This document shows, piece after piece, positions 8,701 to 17,985 of a stretch of 59,184 nt of DNA. The DNA comes from Planctomycetota bacterium. GTDB taxonomy: Bacteria > Planctomycetota > Phycisphaerae > SM23-33. The position numbers and the translations under genes are program-made. Positions within the stretch are counted from its first letter, which is position 1, and the number at the start of each line of letters is the position of its first letter. The notes beneath the pieces are model-generated. The model was not told the origin of the DNA, ran no database searches, and saw only the letters and a program-made list of their open reading frames with translations. The stretch lies in assembly GCA_022705325.1 (NCBI GenBank), contig JAKJER010000039.1, forward strand, positions 1-59,184, in the 5' to 3' direction.

Positions 8701-9542
8701 AGCGCCGCCGGCGGATCATCCTGCAACTGACCAGCCTGCTGGACCTGCTGCTGATGGTCATCTTCGCCCAGTACATCGGGCTCCAGGAGGCCAGCCGGCT
8801 GCTGGTCCGCAACGAGCAGGCCAAGCGCCGCCAGGCCGAGCAGGCCCAGGCCGACACCGAGGTGGCTCGGGGCGAGGCGTTCGACAAGCTCCGCGAACTG
8901 GCCTCGGCCCTGAGCATCTCCGAGCAGCGCAGGGGCGACCAGTCGGCCAAGCTCCAGGAGCTGGCCACGGAGAACCTCCTGCTGCGCGAAAAGGCCGGCG
9001 TCATCGAGCAGATCGAGCAGGCCCGGCGCAAGGCGGCCCAGGACCTCCAGGCGGTCGGCGAGTTGGCGCGCGACTCGCTCGACGTCAACGCCGAGGCCGT
9101 CCGACTGGCCCTGGCGGACGTTCCGCCCGACGACCTCGCCCGCCTGCTGGCCGAGCTGCGACAGCTCAAGGACAAGGGCCCCACCGAGATCATCCAGTAC
9201 CTCCGCGAGGCGGCCGAACTCCGCAAGCGCGCCGACATCTGGGAAGTCCACGTCGCCGCCGACGACTCCATCCGCATCCGCGTCAAGGACCGCGTGCTGG
9301 CCGAGGCGATCTTCGTGACCAGCCAGGACGACTTCCTCAAGCAGGTCCTGCCCTTGCTGCGACGCCAGGAAGAGCCCAAGAGCCTGGTCGTCATCCTGGT
9401 GAGCTGGTCCGACGCCCGGCTGGACACGCGATCGCACGTCCTGGCCGGGGTGGGCCAGATCGTCCAGGTCCTCGACGCCCAGTGGAAGAAGGCCAAGCGC
9501 ATCGAAACAGCCGTCATGGGCTTTGCCAAAGAGCTGCCCTGA
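8697..9542 (+). CDS. ExbD/MotB-like stator protein with long coiled coil
   Basis: 281 residues. A short basic N terminus leads into QLTSLLDLLLMVIFAQYIGL (10-29), with an acidic residue (Asp16) inside the membrane helix, as in ExbD, TolR and MotB. About 95 residues of heptad-like coiled coil follow (roughly 32-125, rich in Gln/Glu/Arg/Ala). The C-terminal alpha/beta domain (about 182-278, DSIRIRVKDRVLAEAIF ... LVVILVSWSDARLDTRSHVLAGVGQIVQVLDAQWKK) resembles the periplasmic ExbD/TolR domain. No OmpA-type peptidoglycan-binding motif is seen. It is presumably the partner of the channel protein encoded just upstream. Function beyond proton-driven work unknown. Confidence 0.65.
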   Translation: MKRRRRIILQLTSLLDLLLMVIFAQYIGLQEASRLLVRNEQAKRRQAEQAQADTEVARGEAFDKLRELASALSISEQRRGDQSAKLQELATENLLLREKAGVIEQIEQARRKAAQDLQAVGELARDSLDVNAEAVRLALADVPPDDLARLLAELRQLKDKGPTEIIQYLREAAELRKRADIWEVHVAADDSIRIRVKDRVLAEAIFVTSQDDFLKQVLPLLRRQEEPKSLVVILVSWSDARLDTRSHVLAGVGQIVQVLDAQWKKAKRIETAVMGFAKELP

Positions 9543-9570
9543 CCGGCCCCTCGCACGCGGGAAATTCTCC

Positions 9571-9599
9571 TTGCCAATCCCCCGGTCCGTTCGTACTAT
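9571..9599 (+). promoter_or_regulatory. Candidate promoter of rpsA with a ~150-nt leader
   Basis: TTGCCA (9571-9576), 17 bases, TACTAT (9594-9599). Transcription would begin near 9606, giving a GC-rich leader of about 150 bases before the ATG at 9755. The leader holds several small inverted repeats (GGCCCTCCCGCCGGGCC region, 9653-9690), reasonable for a ribosomal-protein leader, though autoregulation is only a guess. Confidence 0.55.
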
Positions 9600-9754
9600 A
9601 GCGGGTCTGTTCGCGCAGGGTGCATTGCGCGCATACGGCTGGGTGGTCCAGCCGGCCCTCCCGCCGGGCCAGCCGGGCGGGCGCGGCGCCCGTTCCGCAG
9701 GGGAACGGGAGCGACGACGCGACGACTCGACACAGTCAACGTACAAGGCAAACA

Positions 9755-11539
9755 ATGGTAGATCGCAATCTTATTCAGTCTCTCAACATTTCCGACCAGG
9801 ACATCGACGATCAGCTTCAATCTCTGGGGACCGACTTCAACCTCGACACCCTGGGCGAGATGATCCAGGAAAAGACCGCGCACCAGACGGGCACGATCCT
9901 GACCGGTCACGTGGTGGCCGTCATCGGCAACGACGTCGTGGTCGAGGTGGGGCTCAAGAGCGAAGGCACCGTAGACGTCAACGAGTTCGACGACCCCTCG
10001 GCCATCGAGGTCGGGCAGGAGGTCGAGGTGTTCCTGGAAGAGGTCGAGTCCGACAGCGGGCTGGTCGTCCTCTCCAAGCGCAAGGCCGACCGCATCCGCG
10101 GCTGGGAATGGATCGTCCAGAACAAGCAGGAAGGCGACGTGGTGACCGGCCCGGTGACCCGCAAGATCAAGGGCGGGCTGCTCATGGACATCGGCGTGCC
10201 CGCGTTCCTGCCGGCCAGCCAGGTCGACATCCGCCGCCCCAGCGACATCGGCGAGTTCATCGGCCAGCAGATCGAGGCCAAGATCCTCAAGATCGACCAG
10301 GAGCGTCGCAACATCGTCGTCAGCCGGCGAAAGCTCATCGAGGACCGGCGCGGCGAGGCCAAGGAGAAACTGCTGGCCGAGATCGAGGAAGGCCAGACCC
10401 GCAAGGGCGTGGTCAAGAACATCGCCGACTTCGGCGCGTTCGTCGACCTGGGCGGGCTGGACGGCCTGCTGCACATCACCGACATGTCCTGGGGCCGGAT
10501 CGGACACCCCTCCGAGATGGTCAAGATCGACGAAGAGATCGAAGTGGTGGTCCTCAACGTGGACCGCGAGAAAGAGAAGATCGCCCTTGGCCTCAAGCAG
10601 AAGACCGCCAGCCCGTGGGACCAGGTCGAGCAGAAGTACCCCGTCGGCTCGCGGATCAAGGGCGAAGTGGTCAACATCATGTCCTACGGCGCGTTCGTCA
10701 AGCTGGAGGAGGGCCTCGAAGGCCTGGTCCACATCAGCGAGATGAGCTGGACCCGCCGCGTCAACCACCCCAGCGAGGTGGTCAGCGCCGGACAGGAGGT
10801 CGAGGTCGTCGTCCTGGACATCGACAAGGAAAAGCAGGAAATCTCCCTGGGCATGAAGCAGGCCGAGGTCAACCCCTGGACGCTGGTCAAGGAAAAGTAC
10901 CCGCCCGGCACGGTGATCACCGGCACGGTGCGGAACATGACCAACTTCGGGGCCTTCGTGGAGATCGAGGAAGGCATCGACGGCATGCTGCACGTCAGCG
11001 ACCTGTCCTGGACCCGCAAGATCGGGCACCCCAGCGAGATGCTCAAGCGCGGCCAGCAGCTTCAGTGCGTGGTGCTCGCCGTCGACGAGGAGAAGATGCG
11101 CGTCAGCCTGGGCCTCAAGCAGCTCACCGAGGACCCCTGGCTGCGGATCATCCCCGAGCACTACCTGCCCGGCCAGATCGTCAAGGGCAAGGTCACCAAG
11201 CTCACCAACTTCGGCGTGTTCGTCGAGTTGGAGGACGAGTTGGAAGGCCTGCTGCACGTCTCCGAGCTGGCCGACCGCAAGGTCGAGAACCCGCAGGACG
11301 TGGTCAAGGTCGGCGACGAGATCGAGGTCAAGATCCTCCGCGTCGACAGCGACGAGCGGAAGATCGGCCTGAGCCTGAAGCGCGCCCAGTGGGCGGCCGC
11401 CGACACCGGCGAGCGCGAGGGCGCCATCGAACAGCCCGTCAAGCGACGCGGCGGCCTGGCCGGCGAGGGCGGAATGCTGGGCAGCATGGGCAACAAGATC
11501 ATCCAGTCGATCCGCCAGCAGGAAGACGAGGAGAAATAA
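9755..11539 (+). CDS. rpsA: 30S ribosomal protein S1
   Basis: 594 residues, slightly longer than E. coli S1 (557). After an acidic N-terminal segment there are six S1/OB-fold repeats, recognisable by recurring phrases such as GxVxxIxxFGAFVxL...GLxGLLHIxDMSW and KIGLSLK. Examples are IADFGAFVDLGG, MSYGAFVKLEEG, MTNFGAFVEIEEG and LTNFGVFVELEDE. S1 binds mRNA near the ribosomal platform and helps start translation, notably on mRNAs with weak Shine-Dalgarno sequences. The start at 9755 (MVDRNLIQSLN) is preferred over the in-frame 9620 ATG, which would add 45 low-complexity residues. The stop is followed by a hairpin terminator. Confidence 0.93.
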   Translation: MVDRNLIQSLNISDQDIDDQLQSLGTDFNLDTLGEMIQEKTAHQTGTILTGHVVAVIGNDVVVEVGLKSEGTVDVNEFDDPSAIEVGQEVEVFLEEVESDSGLVVLSKRKADRIRGWEWIVQNKQEGDVVTGPVTRKIKGGLLMDIGVPAFLPASQVDIRRPSDIGEFIGQQIEAKILKIDQERRNIVVSRRKLIEDRRGEAKEKLLAEIEEGQTRKGVVKNIADFGAFVDLGGLDGLLHITDMSWGRIGHPSEMVKIDEEIEVVVLNVDREKEKIALGLKQKTASPWDQVEQKYPVGSRIKGEVVNIMSYGAFVKLEEGLEGLVHISEMSWTRRVNHPSEVVSAGQEVEVVVLDIDKEKQEISLGMKQAEVNPWTLVKEKYPPGTVITGTVRNMTNFGAFVEIEEGIDGMLHVSDLSWTRKIGHPSEMLKRGQQLQCVVLAVDEEKMRVSLGLKQLTEDPWLRIIPEHYLPGQIVKGKVTKLTNFGVFVELEDELEGLLHVSELADRKVENPQDVVKVGDEIEVKILRVDSDERKIGLSLKRAQWAAADTGEREGAIEQPVKRRGGLAGEGGMLGSMGNKIIQSIRQQEDEEK

Positions 11540-11573
11540 GCGTTCGGAGCCTGCCCGCCGAAGGCGGGTCCCG

Positions 11574-11593
11574 CCTGCCTGCCGGCAGGCAGG
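11574..11593. repeat. 20-bp perfect palindrome downstream of rpsA
   Basis: CCTGCCTGCCGGCAGGCAGG is a perfect palindrome flanked by a second small inverted repeat (CCCGCCGAAGGCGGG, 11554-11568). It is typical of dispersed REP-like elements; whether it recurs elsewhere in the genome cannot be seen here. Confidence 0.5.
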
Positions 11594-11628
11594 CCGTCAG
11601 GCGGTCTTCCGCGAACCGAACAACCATC

Positions 11629-11666
11629 GCGGGCGCCGTGGGCCGACAGGCCGCGGCGCCCGCTTT
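11629..11666 (+). terminator. GC-rich hairpin terminator after rpsA
   Basis: GCGGGCGCCG (11629-11638) pairs with CGGCGCCCGC (11654-11663); the loop contains a smaller GGCC/GGCC pairing. TTT follows (11664-11666). It lies about 90 bases past the rpsA stop. Confidence 0.6.
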
Positions 11667-11917
11667 ACGTTGGGAACATGTCCGCGACGAATCTGGACAC
11701 CGTCTTCGCCCGGCGGATGCCTCCCCAAGGACTGAGAACTAACTCGTGCCACGCTCAAGCCGCAGGCCCCGGAGGGGCGGAGGCTTGGGCGTGTGCCGGG
11801 CAGCCCGGGTGAACGGGGTCTCGGGAAGCGGCAGGGGCTTGCGAAGGACCCGGCCGGACGGCCCCGCCTTGAGGATGGCGCGAGTCAGTCACTCCTGTTG
11901 GGGTGTCCACCTGCCTA
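11667..11917. other. Intergenic stretch with one hairpin, no gene seen
   Basis: Together with the terminator region this makes 378 bp without a gene between convergent rpsA and the PPC protein. CACGCTCAAGCC (11750-11761) pairs with GGCTTGGGCGTG (11782-11793), a 12-bp stem with one G-U. It could end transcription of the minus-strand operon. No coding frame with a ribosome-binding site was found. Confidence 0.45.
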
Positions 11918-14287
11918 TCAGGGCTTGACGACTTCGAACGGGATGGCCGGCAGGGGGCCGATCAGTTGGCGTTCCTCGCGGGTCTTTCCGTCTTTTCCCT
12001 TGGTCGTGGTTTGAAGGAAGGCATTGGCCATCAAGTTGCCTTTCAGCCCAGTCTTCGCCTTCGCGTCGCCGCGCAGGACAAGGAGCAGTCCCTTTTCCGC
12101 CCACGAGGCGCGATCCACGGCGATTCCCTCCGGCGGATCGCTCAAGTCGACCTGGATCTGCCCCGTGCGGTTCCAGGACATGCGGACCTGCACGGTGGCG
12201 GTTCCGCCGACGGGAATCCTCACCGGCTGCTCGCTCAGGATCTCCATGGGGCTCTGGAAGGTGCGGCGAGCCGCGGCGGGCGACTTGGGCGGTTTGTTCT
12301 CCCTGGCCGCGCGGGCGGCCTCCTGGCGGAATCGGTCGCGGTCTTCGGGCACGACGGTCAGATCGCGTGCAGGAACCACGTGCTTGTAGAAGAACGCCTG
12401 GGTCATTTCGTCGGACGGGATGGCCTGACGCACGACCTCCTTGCCGTCGATCATCGCGCGGCCTTCCAGGTGCGGGTGGACCGGTTCCGCCGACAGCAGG
12501 GGCGCCACAGCCAGCGTCAGGCGCACCTGGTCCTGCCCTTGCGGAATCGCGCCGCCGCCCAGGGCCAGGCCGAACGGGTCGTCCTTGAACCGCAGCGTGA
12601 TTTCGCCGTCGAACCCGTCCTTGCGCATCGCGTAGACAGCGATGGGGTTGAGCCGCCAGGTGATCGCGTTGACGCAGGAGGGCGTCACCCGCAACTCGAA
12701 GTCGCCTCGCGGCGGGCTCAGCCGCAGACGATACGCGTACTCCGCTCCGCCATGGCGCTGAGCGTCGCCGAGGCGCACGTAATAGGTGCCGTCGGCCGGC
12801 AGGGTGACGCGGATCAGGGAATCCGCATGGTGTGTCCTCAGGTAGTCGGACTTGTCCTGGTGGTCGTCGTTGAAGGCCAGCCGTGCGCCGGCCGCGTCGA
12901 GAAACTCCAGGACGCTGTCCAGCGGCGATTCGAGCCTACGGGCATTGACCTCCGCGATGATCTCCTGGCCGGCGCGGCCTTCAAGACGAAACACGTCCCA
13001 GTCGCCGCTGCGGTCGATCCGCCCGTTGACGATCACGGGAAGCGTGACCGCCTGGGCGGTCTGCGTCGAATCGTTGGGCTCCCGTTCGAGACATTCCGGC
13101 AGCGTGTCCACGGCAAAGGGCATGGTGTTGGAGGTCATGTCCCCCTTGCGGACCGAAAGCGGGTGGATCCCCGGCGTCATGTCCTTGGCGTCCATCGGCA
13201 GCGTGTCGGCCGGCAGGTTCCGGCCGGAGAGCTTGACGGTGGTCGCCGCTCCGGCCCGGCCGCCCAACGGGAAGACGCCGGCAATATAGGGAAGCTCGCC
13301 CAGCGTGATGCGATAGACGAAGTCCGGGCGGCCCCGGTAGATCGCGTCCTTGATCTCGGCTACGTACTGTCCGTCCTGGGGGACTGTGAAGAACAGCACG
13401 GGATCAGGATGGAACCGGTAGTCGTCCTGATAGGCCAGCTCTCTTCCCTCGGCGTCGTACAGTGCCAGCGTGGCCTGAAACCACCCCGGAACCGCGTCGG
13501 CCAGGTACGGGATGAGTCTTCGGGCGCCGGCGGCGATGACCAGTTGCTGCCCCTTGCGAGCCTGGAAGCGGTAGCGGTCGGCGACGCCCGGGGTGAACCG
13601 ATCGGGCGGCTGCCAGAGCGAGTCCGGATTACGGGGTATGATCTGCCCGTTCACCACCACCGGCAGCACAACGTCCGTCGTAGACGTGGGGGGGTAGGTC
13701 ATCTCCGAGGCCTCTCGCGCGTCCGCGACGATGTCGGGTTGCGGCTTCTGGAATTCAGGCAGCCGGCCCACGAAGAAACGGAGCGGGTTGGATATCCCTC
13801 TGGGGGTTTCGACGCGGAGTTCCCGCTGCCCCGGCGCCGCGTCGGCGGCCAGCGTGACCCGCAGCGTCACGGTGTCACCGATCGCCGGGTAGGTCTGCTT
13901 CACGATCCGCGCGCTCTCGTATTGGCTCACCTCACGCTTGATCCGGGCGATTTGCTTGCGGGCCTCGGCGTCCGGCTTGTTCTTCAAGAGCTCCCTTGCC
14001 TTCTGGCGCAGGGCGTTGGCGTCCTTCTCCCTCATGGGCTTGTCGTCTTTCACCACCTCGACCGTGATGCCGCCCCCGGAGAAGTGCGCCTTGGAGACGT
14101 CGATGAAGTACTCGCCCTTCCAGGAGCCCAGGAACTGCCCGCCGACCGTGACCAGGAACGTCGTGCCCTGCCGGCCGCCGGCCGGACAGACGTAGCCGAT
14201 CCGGGGCCGCTGGTCGGCAGCGGCAACGGACAAGGAAGCCAGAACGCTCAGTAACCCGCAGGCTGTCAAACGCCGGGATTCGATCAT
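11918..14287 (-). CDS. Exported PPC-domain (bacterial pre-peptidase C-terminal) repeat protein
   Basis: 789 residues with a signal peptide (about 1-24, LTACGLLSVLASLSVAAA). It reads as the planctomycete 'PPC domain-containing' family. An N-terminal Ig-like segment (IGYVCPAGGRQGTTFLVTVGGQFL) is followed by PPC beta-sandwiches. The clearest opens with LEREPNDSTQTAQAV and continues SGDWDVFRLEGRAGQEIIAEV (about 385-480). It is the last gene of a three-gene minus-strand operon, 9 bases after the DUF1501 gene. Probably periplasmic or surface-bound with a carbohydrate or protein-binding role; no catalytic motif is visible. Confidence 0.75.
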   Translation of the reverse strand: MIESRRLTACGLLSVLASLSVAAADQRPRIGYVCPAGGRQGTTFLVTVGGQFLGSWKGEYFIDVSKAHFSGGGITVEVVKDDKPMREKDANALRQKARELLKNKPDAEARKQIARIKREVSQYESARIVKQTYPAIGDTVTLRVTLAADAAPGQRELRVETPRGISNPLRFFVGRLPEFQKPQPDIVADAREASEMTYPPTSTTDVVLPVVVNGQIIPRNPDSLWQPPDRFTPGVADRYRFQARKGQQLVIAAGARRLIPYLADAVPGWFQATLALYDAEGRELAYQDDYRFHPDPVLFFTVPQDGQYVAEIKDAIYRGRPDFVYRITLGELPYIAGVFPLGGRAGAATTVKLSGRNLPADTLPMDAKDMTPGIHPLSVRKGDMTSNTMPFAVDTLPECLEREPNDSTQTAQAVTLPVIVNGRIDRSGDWDVFRLEGRAGQEIIAEVNARRLESPLDSVLEFLDAAGARLAFNDDHQDKSDYLRTHHADSLIRVTLPADGTYYVRLGDAQRHGGAEYAYRLRLSPPRGDFELRVTPSCVNAITWRLNPIAVYAMRKDGFDGEITLRFKDDPFGLALGGGAIPQGQDQVRLTLAVAPLLSAEPVHPHLEGRAMIDGKEVVRQAIPSDEMTQAFFYKHVVPARDLTVVPEDRDRFRQEAARAARENKPPKSPAAARRTFQSPMEILSEQPVRIPVGGTATVQVRMSWNRTGQIQVDLSDPPEGIAVDRASWAEKGLLLVLRGDAKAKTGLKGNLMANAFLQTTTKGKDGKTREERQLIGPLPAIPFEVVKP

Positions 14288-14296
14288 ACGGTCCTC

Positions 14297-15661
14297 TTAC
14301 ATGATCTCCTTCAACCGTCCCGCCATCGGGATCCCGTCCGCCTTGGTCGGCGTGACGGTCAAGGGCAGGTCCATGGGATTGGCCAGTTTGCCTCCGGGGT
14401 CAATCCCCATCAACTCGTAGATGCTCCCCAGGAGATCGCACGGATAGACGGGGCGGTCCTTGACCTCTTCCCCTTTGGCATCCGAGGAGCCGACGATTCG
14501 TCCTCCCTTGAATCCGCCGCCGGCGACCAGCGCGGAGAAGACTTTGCCGTAATGGTTGCGCCCTCCGTTCCAGGGCGCTCCCCAGTCGATCCTGGGCGTG
14601 CGGCCGAACTCGCCGCAGCACCAGACGATCGTGCTCTCCAACAGGCCGTGCTCCGCAAGATCGGCCAGGAGCGACGCCAGGCCCGTGTCCAGGTCCGGCA
14701 GCAATTGCCGCATGACCTTGAAGTTGTCGGTATGCGAATCCCAGCCGCCGAAGTTGATGGTGATGTACGGCACGCCTCGCTGGACCAGACGCCTGGCCGC
14801 CAGGCAGCTCTGGCCGAACCGGGTGCGGGAGATCCAGGTGCCCCAGTTGACGTCGTATCGCTTTCGCACGTCGTCGCTCTCCTGGGAGAGATCGAACGCC
14901 TTGGCGCCGTCCCCCAGGATCATGTCGTAGGCCTGGTCCTCCGATTGGTAGAAGGCCTTCAGGGCGGGATCGGTTTTGAGGACGCTGCCCAGAGTATCGA
15001 GCTTGCGAAGCAGTTCGCGCCGCTTGGCTTGCTGCTGGTCGTTCAGGCCGGGGGAAACGACGCCTTCCACCATGAACTTCTGCTGGGCCGGGTCGCCCCC
15101 CGTTGCGAACGGCATGTGGCGAGCGCCCAGGAAGCCGGCCTCGGAAAACCGCCCCTGAGACTGGGTGAGCACGATGTAGGGCGGGATCAGCCCCTTGTAG
15201 CCGGCCTCGTAGCCCTTAAAGAGCGAGACCACGGCCCCGGCGCACGGGAAGACCAGCCGGTCGCCCGGCCGCCGGCCGGTCTGCGTCAGATAGGCGGCCG
15301 TCTCGTGGCCGTTGTCGCCGTGGGTCATGCTGCGGACGATCGAGAACTTGTCGGCCTGCTTGGCCAGCCTGGGCAGCAACTCGCCGATGCGGATGCCGTC
15401 CGCGTTGGTGGCAATGGGATTGTTCAGCGGCCCGCAGTAGTCGTTGCCCGCCTCCGGCTTGGGGTCGAACGAATCCAGGTGCGACGGCCCGCCGGCCAGC
15501 CAGATCTGGATCACCGACTTGGCCCTGGGTGGCTTGGGCGGCGCCTTGTCCGCCCCGCTTGCCGCCCGGCCGCCGGCCAGCAGCAACCCTGCCGTCCCGG
15601 CCAGGCCCCGAACCAGGACCTCGCGCCGTGAAACCGGCTCAAAACGACTTGTACCGCTCAT
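14297..15661 (-). CDS. DUF1501 family protein, Tat-exported
   Basis: 454 residues. The N-terminal SRREVLVRGLAGTAGLLLAGG is a twin-arginine-type signal. The body carries the family phrases SVIQIWLAGGPSHLDSFDPKPEAGNDYCGPL, VRSMTHGDNGHETAAYLTQTGR and GGWDSHTDNF...TIVWCCGEFGRTPRI (quoted in parts). The His/Asp-rich motifs resemble the alkaline-phosphatase/sulfatase superfamily fold, so a metal-dependent hydrolase is plausible but unproven. It is encoded between a DUF1549/1553 protein (51 bases upstream) and a PPC protein (9 bases downstream), the standard planctomycete arrangement. Confidence 0.85.
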   Translation of the reverse strand: MSGTSRFEPVSRREVLVRGLAGTAGLLLAGGRAASGADKAPPKPPRAKSVIQIWLAGGPSHLDSFDPKPEAGNDYCGPLNNPIATNADGIRIGELLPRLAKQADKFSIVRSMTHGDNGHETAAYLTQTGRRPGDRLVFPCAGAVVSLFKGYEAGYKGLIPPYIVLTQSQGRFSEAGFLGARHMPFATGGDPAQQKFMVEGVVSPGLNDQQQAKRRELLRKLDTLGSVLKTDPALKAFYQSEDQAYDMILGDGAKAFDLSQESDDVRKRYDVNWGTWISRTRFGQSCLAARRLVQRGVPYITINFGGWDSHTDNFKVMRQLLPDLDTGLASLLADLAEHGLLESTIVWCCGEFGRTPRIDWGAPWNGGRNHYGKVFSALVAGGGFKGGRIVGSSDAKGEEVKDRPVYPCDLLGSIYELMGIDPGGKLANPMDLPLTVTPTKADGIPMAGRLKEIM

Positions 15662-15712
15662 ATTCCACCGTCCAATTGCGCAGACGGCGCCTGCGCAGTC
15701 TCCGAGCCTGGG

Positions 15713-17293
15713 TCAGTGCCTGTAGCAGAACTCCGGACTGTTGATCAACGCCCAAACGAGGTCTCGCGGCCCCGCGTCGCCCCACGTCTCTTTCAGGTGC
15801 GCCTTGGCGACTTGCAGCTCTTCGTCCGTCGGCATCCGCGAGAGAACCGTAAGGTAGATTTCCACAATGCTCTCCGCCCTCTTGGGATCGGCCCCCAGCA
15901 GGGCCCGCAGCTTGCGGCTCGTCTCGATCTTCCGCCGGACATGGCTGGAGTTCAGGAGGTGCAGCCGCTGGGCCGCGCTGGGACGATTGTTGCGGTCGGA
16001 CTCCAACCCGGTGTCGCGCGACGAACGCCCGAATTTCTCCAGGAACGGGCTGGTGATGCTGGCGTCGGCCAGCGCCACGGCTCGCTGGTTCTCAGGCATG
16101 AACGTGTACGGCTCGGGAATGATGCTGGAATAGTGCTCGGTCGTGCCGGTGATCTGACACAGGGCGTCGATGATCACCTCGGCCTCCAGGCGACGGAGCG
16201 GGTACTGCGCGAAATTCGCCTCCCCCCGGCCGTCGTCGCTCCGGGCGACGCACGACAACTGATATGTCGTCGAGTTGAGGATCTGCCGGAGAAGATGTTT
16301 CATGTCGTATCGAGCGGCGATCAGGTCCTGCTCGAGGAAGGCCAGCAGTTCAGGATTGGCCGCCGGGTTGTCCGGCCGGATGTCGTCGGCAGGATGGATG
16401 ATTCCCCGGCCCAACAACCAGAACCATACGCGGTTGACGGCGTTGCGGGCGAACCAGGGATTCTTGGGGCTGATCAGCCAGTCGGCAAACGCCGCGCGGG
16501 GGTCCTCGCCCGGCGTCAAGCGGACCGCCGCCGCGTCGGGGAAGGCCGCCGCCCGCAGCGTCTGCACGCCCGGCTGGCTGCGCGCCTTCTCGAGATCGAA
16601 CTGGACGATCTCCTCCTTCCACTCGACCGTGGGCTTGTACGCGATCTGCGAGAAGAAGACGGCCATGCCCGACCAGCGCTCCTTGGGCCAGCTTTCCGGG
16701 CGCACCCCCATGAAGCTGAGCGCGACCGCCTGCGCGACGGCCTGCGGGTCGCGGCTCTGCACGGCACGGTAGAAGTTTACTTGGGGGTTGCGGAAATTGC
16801 TGCCGCTGGCCGTGAGCATCTCGCGAACGAACCGGTCGTACGGCATGTTGTCCCTGACGCTCGCGCGAATCCAGCGGTGATAGGCCTGCACCGCGTTGGG
16901 CCAGAGCTTGATGGGAAACTCGGACTTGACTCGCAGCAGATCGCACCACTTCATCGCCCAGTAGTCAGCGTACTCGCTGCGCTCCAGGAGACGATCGATG
17001 AGCTTGCGGCGTTTGTCGCGGTCCGTATCCTGCAGGAACTGCCGGGCCTCTTCGGCCGTCGGCAGCATGCCGATCACGTCGAGGTAGAGGCGGCGCACAA
17101 ACACGCCGTCGGAGCAGACTCTGGCCGGCGTGATGCCCAGTTGCTTCAGCCTGCCGAGGACCAGCTCGTCAATCCGTCCTTGGGCAACTGGGTCGGCGTC
17201 GCCCTCAAAGGGATTCTTCGGTGGCGCGGCTTGAGAGCGTTGAGCAATAGCGACGGCCGCCACGAAGGCAACGGCAACAACGAATCGTTTCAT
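15713..17293 (-). CDS. DUF1549/DUF1553 domain protein, exported
   Basis: 526 residues. The start at 17293 (MKRFVVAVAFVAAVAIAQRSQA, a signal peptide) has GGAG upstream; an upstream in-frame start at 17383 only adds non-signal sequence. DUF1549 (about 30-230) shows RLYLDVIGMLPTAEEARQFL and WAMKWCDLLRVKSE. DUF1553 (about 270-520) shows WFARNAVNRVWFWLLGRGI and RYDMKHLLRQILNSTTYQ. Many relatives also carry an N-terminal cytochrome-like PSCyt1 with CxxCH; none is present here. First gene of the operon with DUF1501 and PPC genes. Function unknown across the family; the conserved pairing suggests a shared envelope process. Confidence 0.85.
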   Translation of the reverse strand: MKRFVVAVAFVAAVAIAQRSQAAPPKNPFEGDADPVAQGRIDELVLGRLKQLGITPARVCSDGVFVRRLYLDVIGMLPTAEEARQFLQDTDRDKRRKLIDRLLERSEYADYWAMKWCDLLRVKSEFPIKLWPNAVQAYHRWIRASVRDNMPYDRFVREMLTASGSNFRNPQVNFYRAVQSRDPQAVAQAVALSFMGVRPESWPKERWSGMAVFFSQIAYKPTVEWKEEIVQFDLEKARSQPGVQTLRAAAFPDAAAVRLTPGEDPRAAFADWLISPKNPWFARNAVNRVWFWLLGRGIIHPADDIRPDNPAANPELLAFLEQDLIAARYDMKHLLRQILNSTTYQLSCVARSDDGRGEANFAQYPLRRLEAEVIIDALCQITGTTEHYSSIIPEPYTFMPENQRAVALADASITSPFLEKFGRSSRDTGLESDRNNRPSAAQRLHLLNSSHVRRKIETSRKLRALLGADPKRAESIVEIYLTVLSRMPTDEELQVAKAHLKETWGDAGPRDLVWALINSPEFCYRH

Positions 17294-17559
17294 GGTACGG
17301 CTCCGGCCAAGCCCGTTGAAGGTACAGGACTCTCTTTCCATGGCGGCGCCTGCGTCGGCGCCATCGCCTGGCACGCTCAGCACGGATCATGGTAACCGTT
17401 CACCCCGCGGTAAGCAAGGAGACGGAGCCCTTGCAGGTCGTACACGATGCGTCCCTTGAGGACTTTTCGGCGGGCGGCCGCCGGCCGATGGCGGACGGGG
17501 CCCGACAGGGGCGTCTCTGGGTTCTCCACCCGGGCGCGGTCGTCCGCGGCGGGGGGGCT

Positions 17560-17985
17560 CTACTTCACGGCGTCGCTCAGGAAGGCGTAGTAGTGCACCC
17601 ACACTGCCGCCAGGCCGGCGTAGACGCCGCACAGGGTCCAGCAGGCGATCTCGGCGATCAGGTGTCGGCGGAAGATGAAGAGGATGACCGAGCCGACGGC
17701 GAGCGTCGACAGTTTGAAGACGATCAGGACGGTGGGGTGGGCCAGCAACGCGGCCGCCAGCGGGTTCAACTCGTGGAAGCTGCCGATCCGGTGGGCGGTG
17801 AGCGTGAAGACCAGGTCGAACACACCGCACAACCACAGCAGCGTCAGCAGGAGGACGACGCGGCGGGAACGCCTGTTGCCCAGGCGGCTGCCTGCCCTGC
17901 CCAGGGCCGACAACAGCGACCCGAAGGTCCCGCCGCGTCTGCGGAGGACTTGGGTGCGTCCCAGTTCTGCGTTGGCAGTGCTCAT
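17560..17985 (-). CDS. Small membrane protein (DUF5658-like)
   Basis: 141 residues; AGGAG six bases before the ATG at 17985. A basic N terminus of about 50 residues precedes three or four membrane helices: VVLLLTLLWLCGVFDLVFTL, HPTVLIVFKLSTLAVGSVIL and ACWTLCGVYAGLAAVWVHYY. The phrase FDLVFTLxxxxIGSFHELNPLAA is typical of small DUF5658-type proteins. The 266 bases to its left hold only the start region of the DUF1549 operon. Role unknown. Confidence 0.55.
   Translation of the reverse strand: MSTANAELGRTQVLRRRGGTFGSLLSALGRAGSRLGNRRSRRVVLLLTLLWLCGVFDLVFTLTAHRIGSFHELNPLAAALLAHPTVLIVFKLSTLAVGSVILFIFRRHLIAEIACWTLCGVYAGLAAVWVHYYAFLSDAVK

Noticed and set aside
7933..9542. Zorya ZorA/ZorB defence genes
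   Set aside because: The stator has no OmpA-like domain, the channel protein has no long cytoplasmic tail, and no zorC/D/E-like gene is near.
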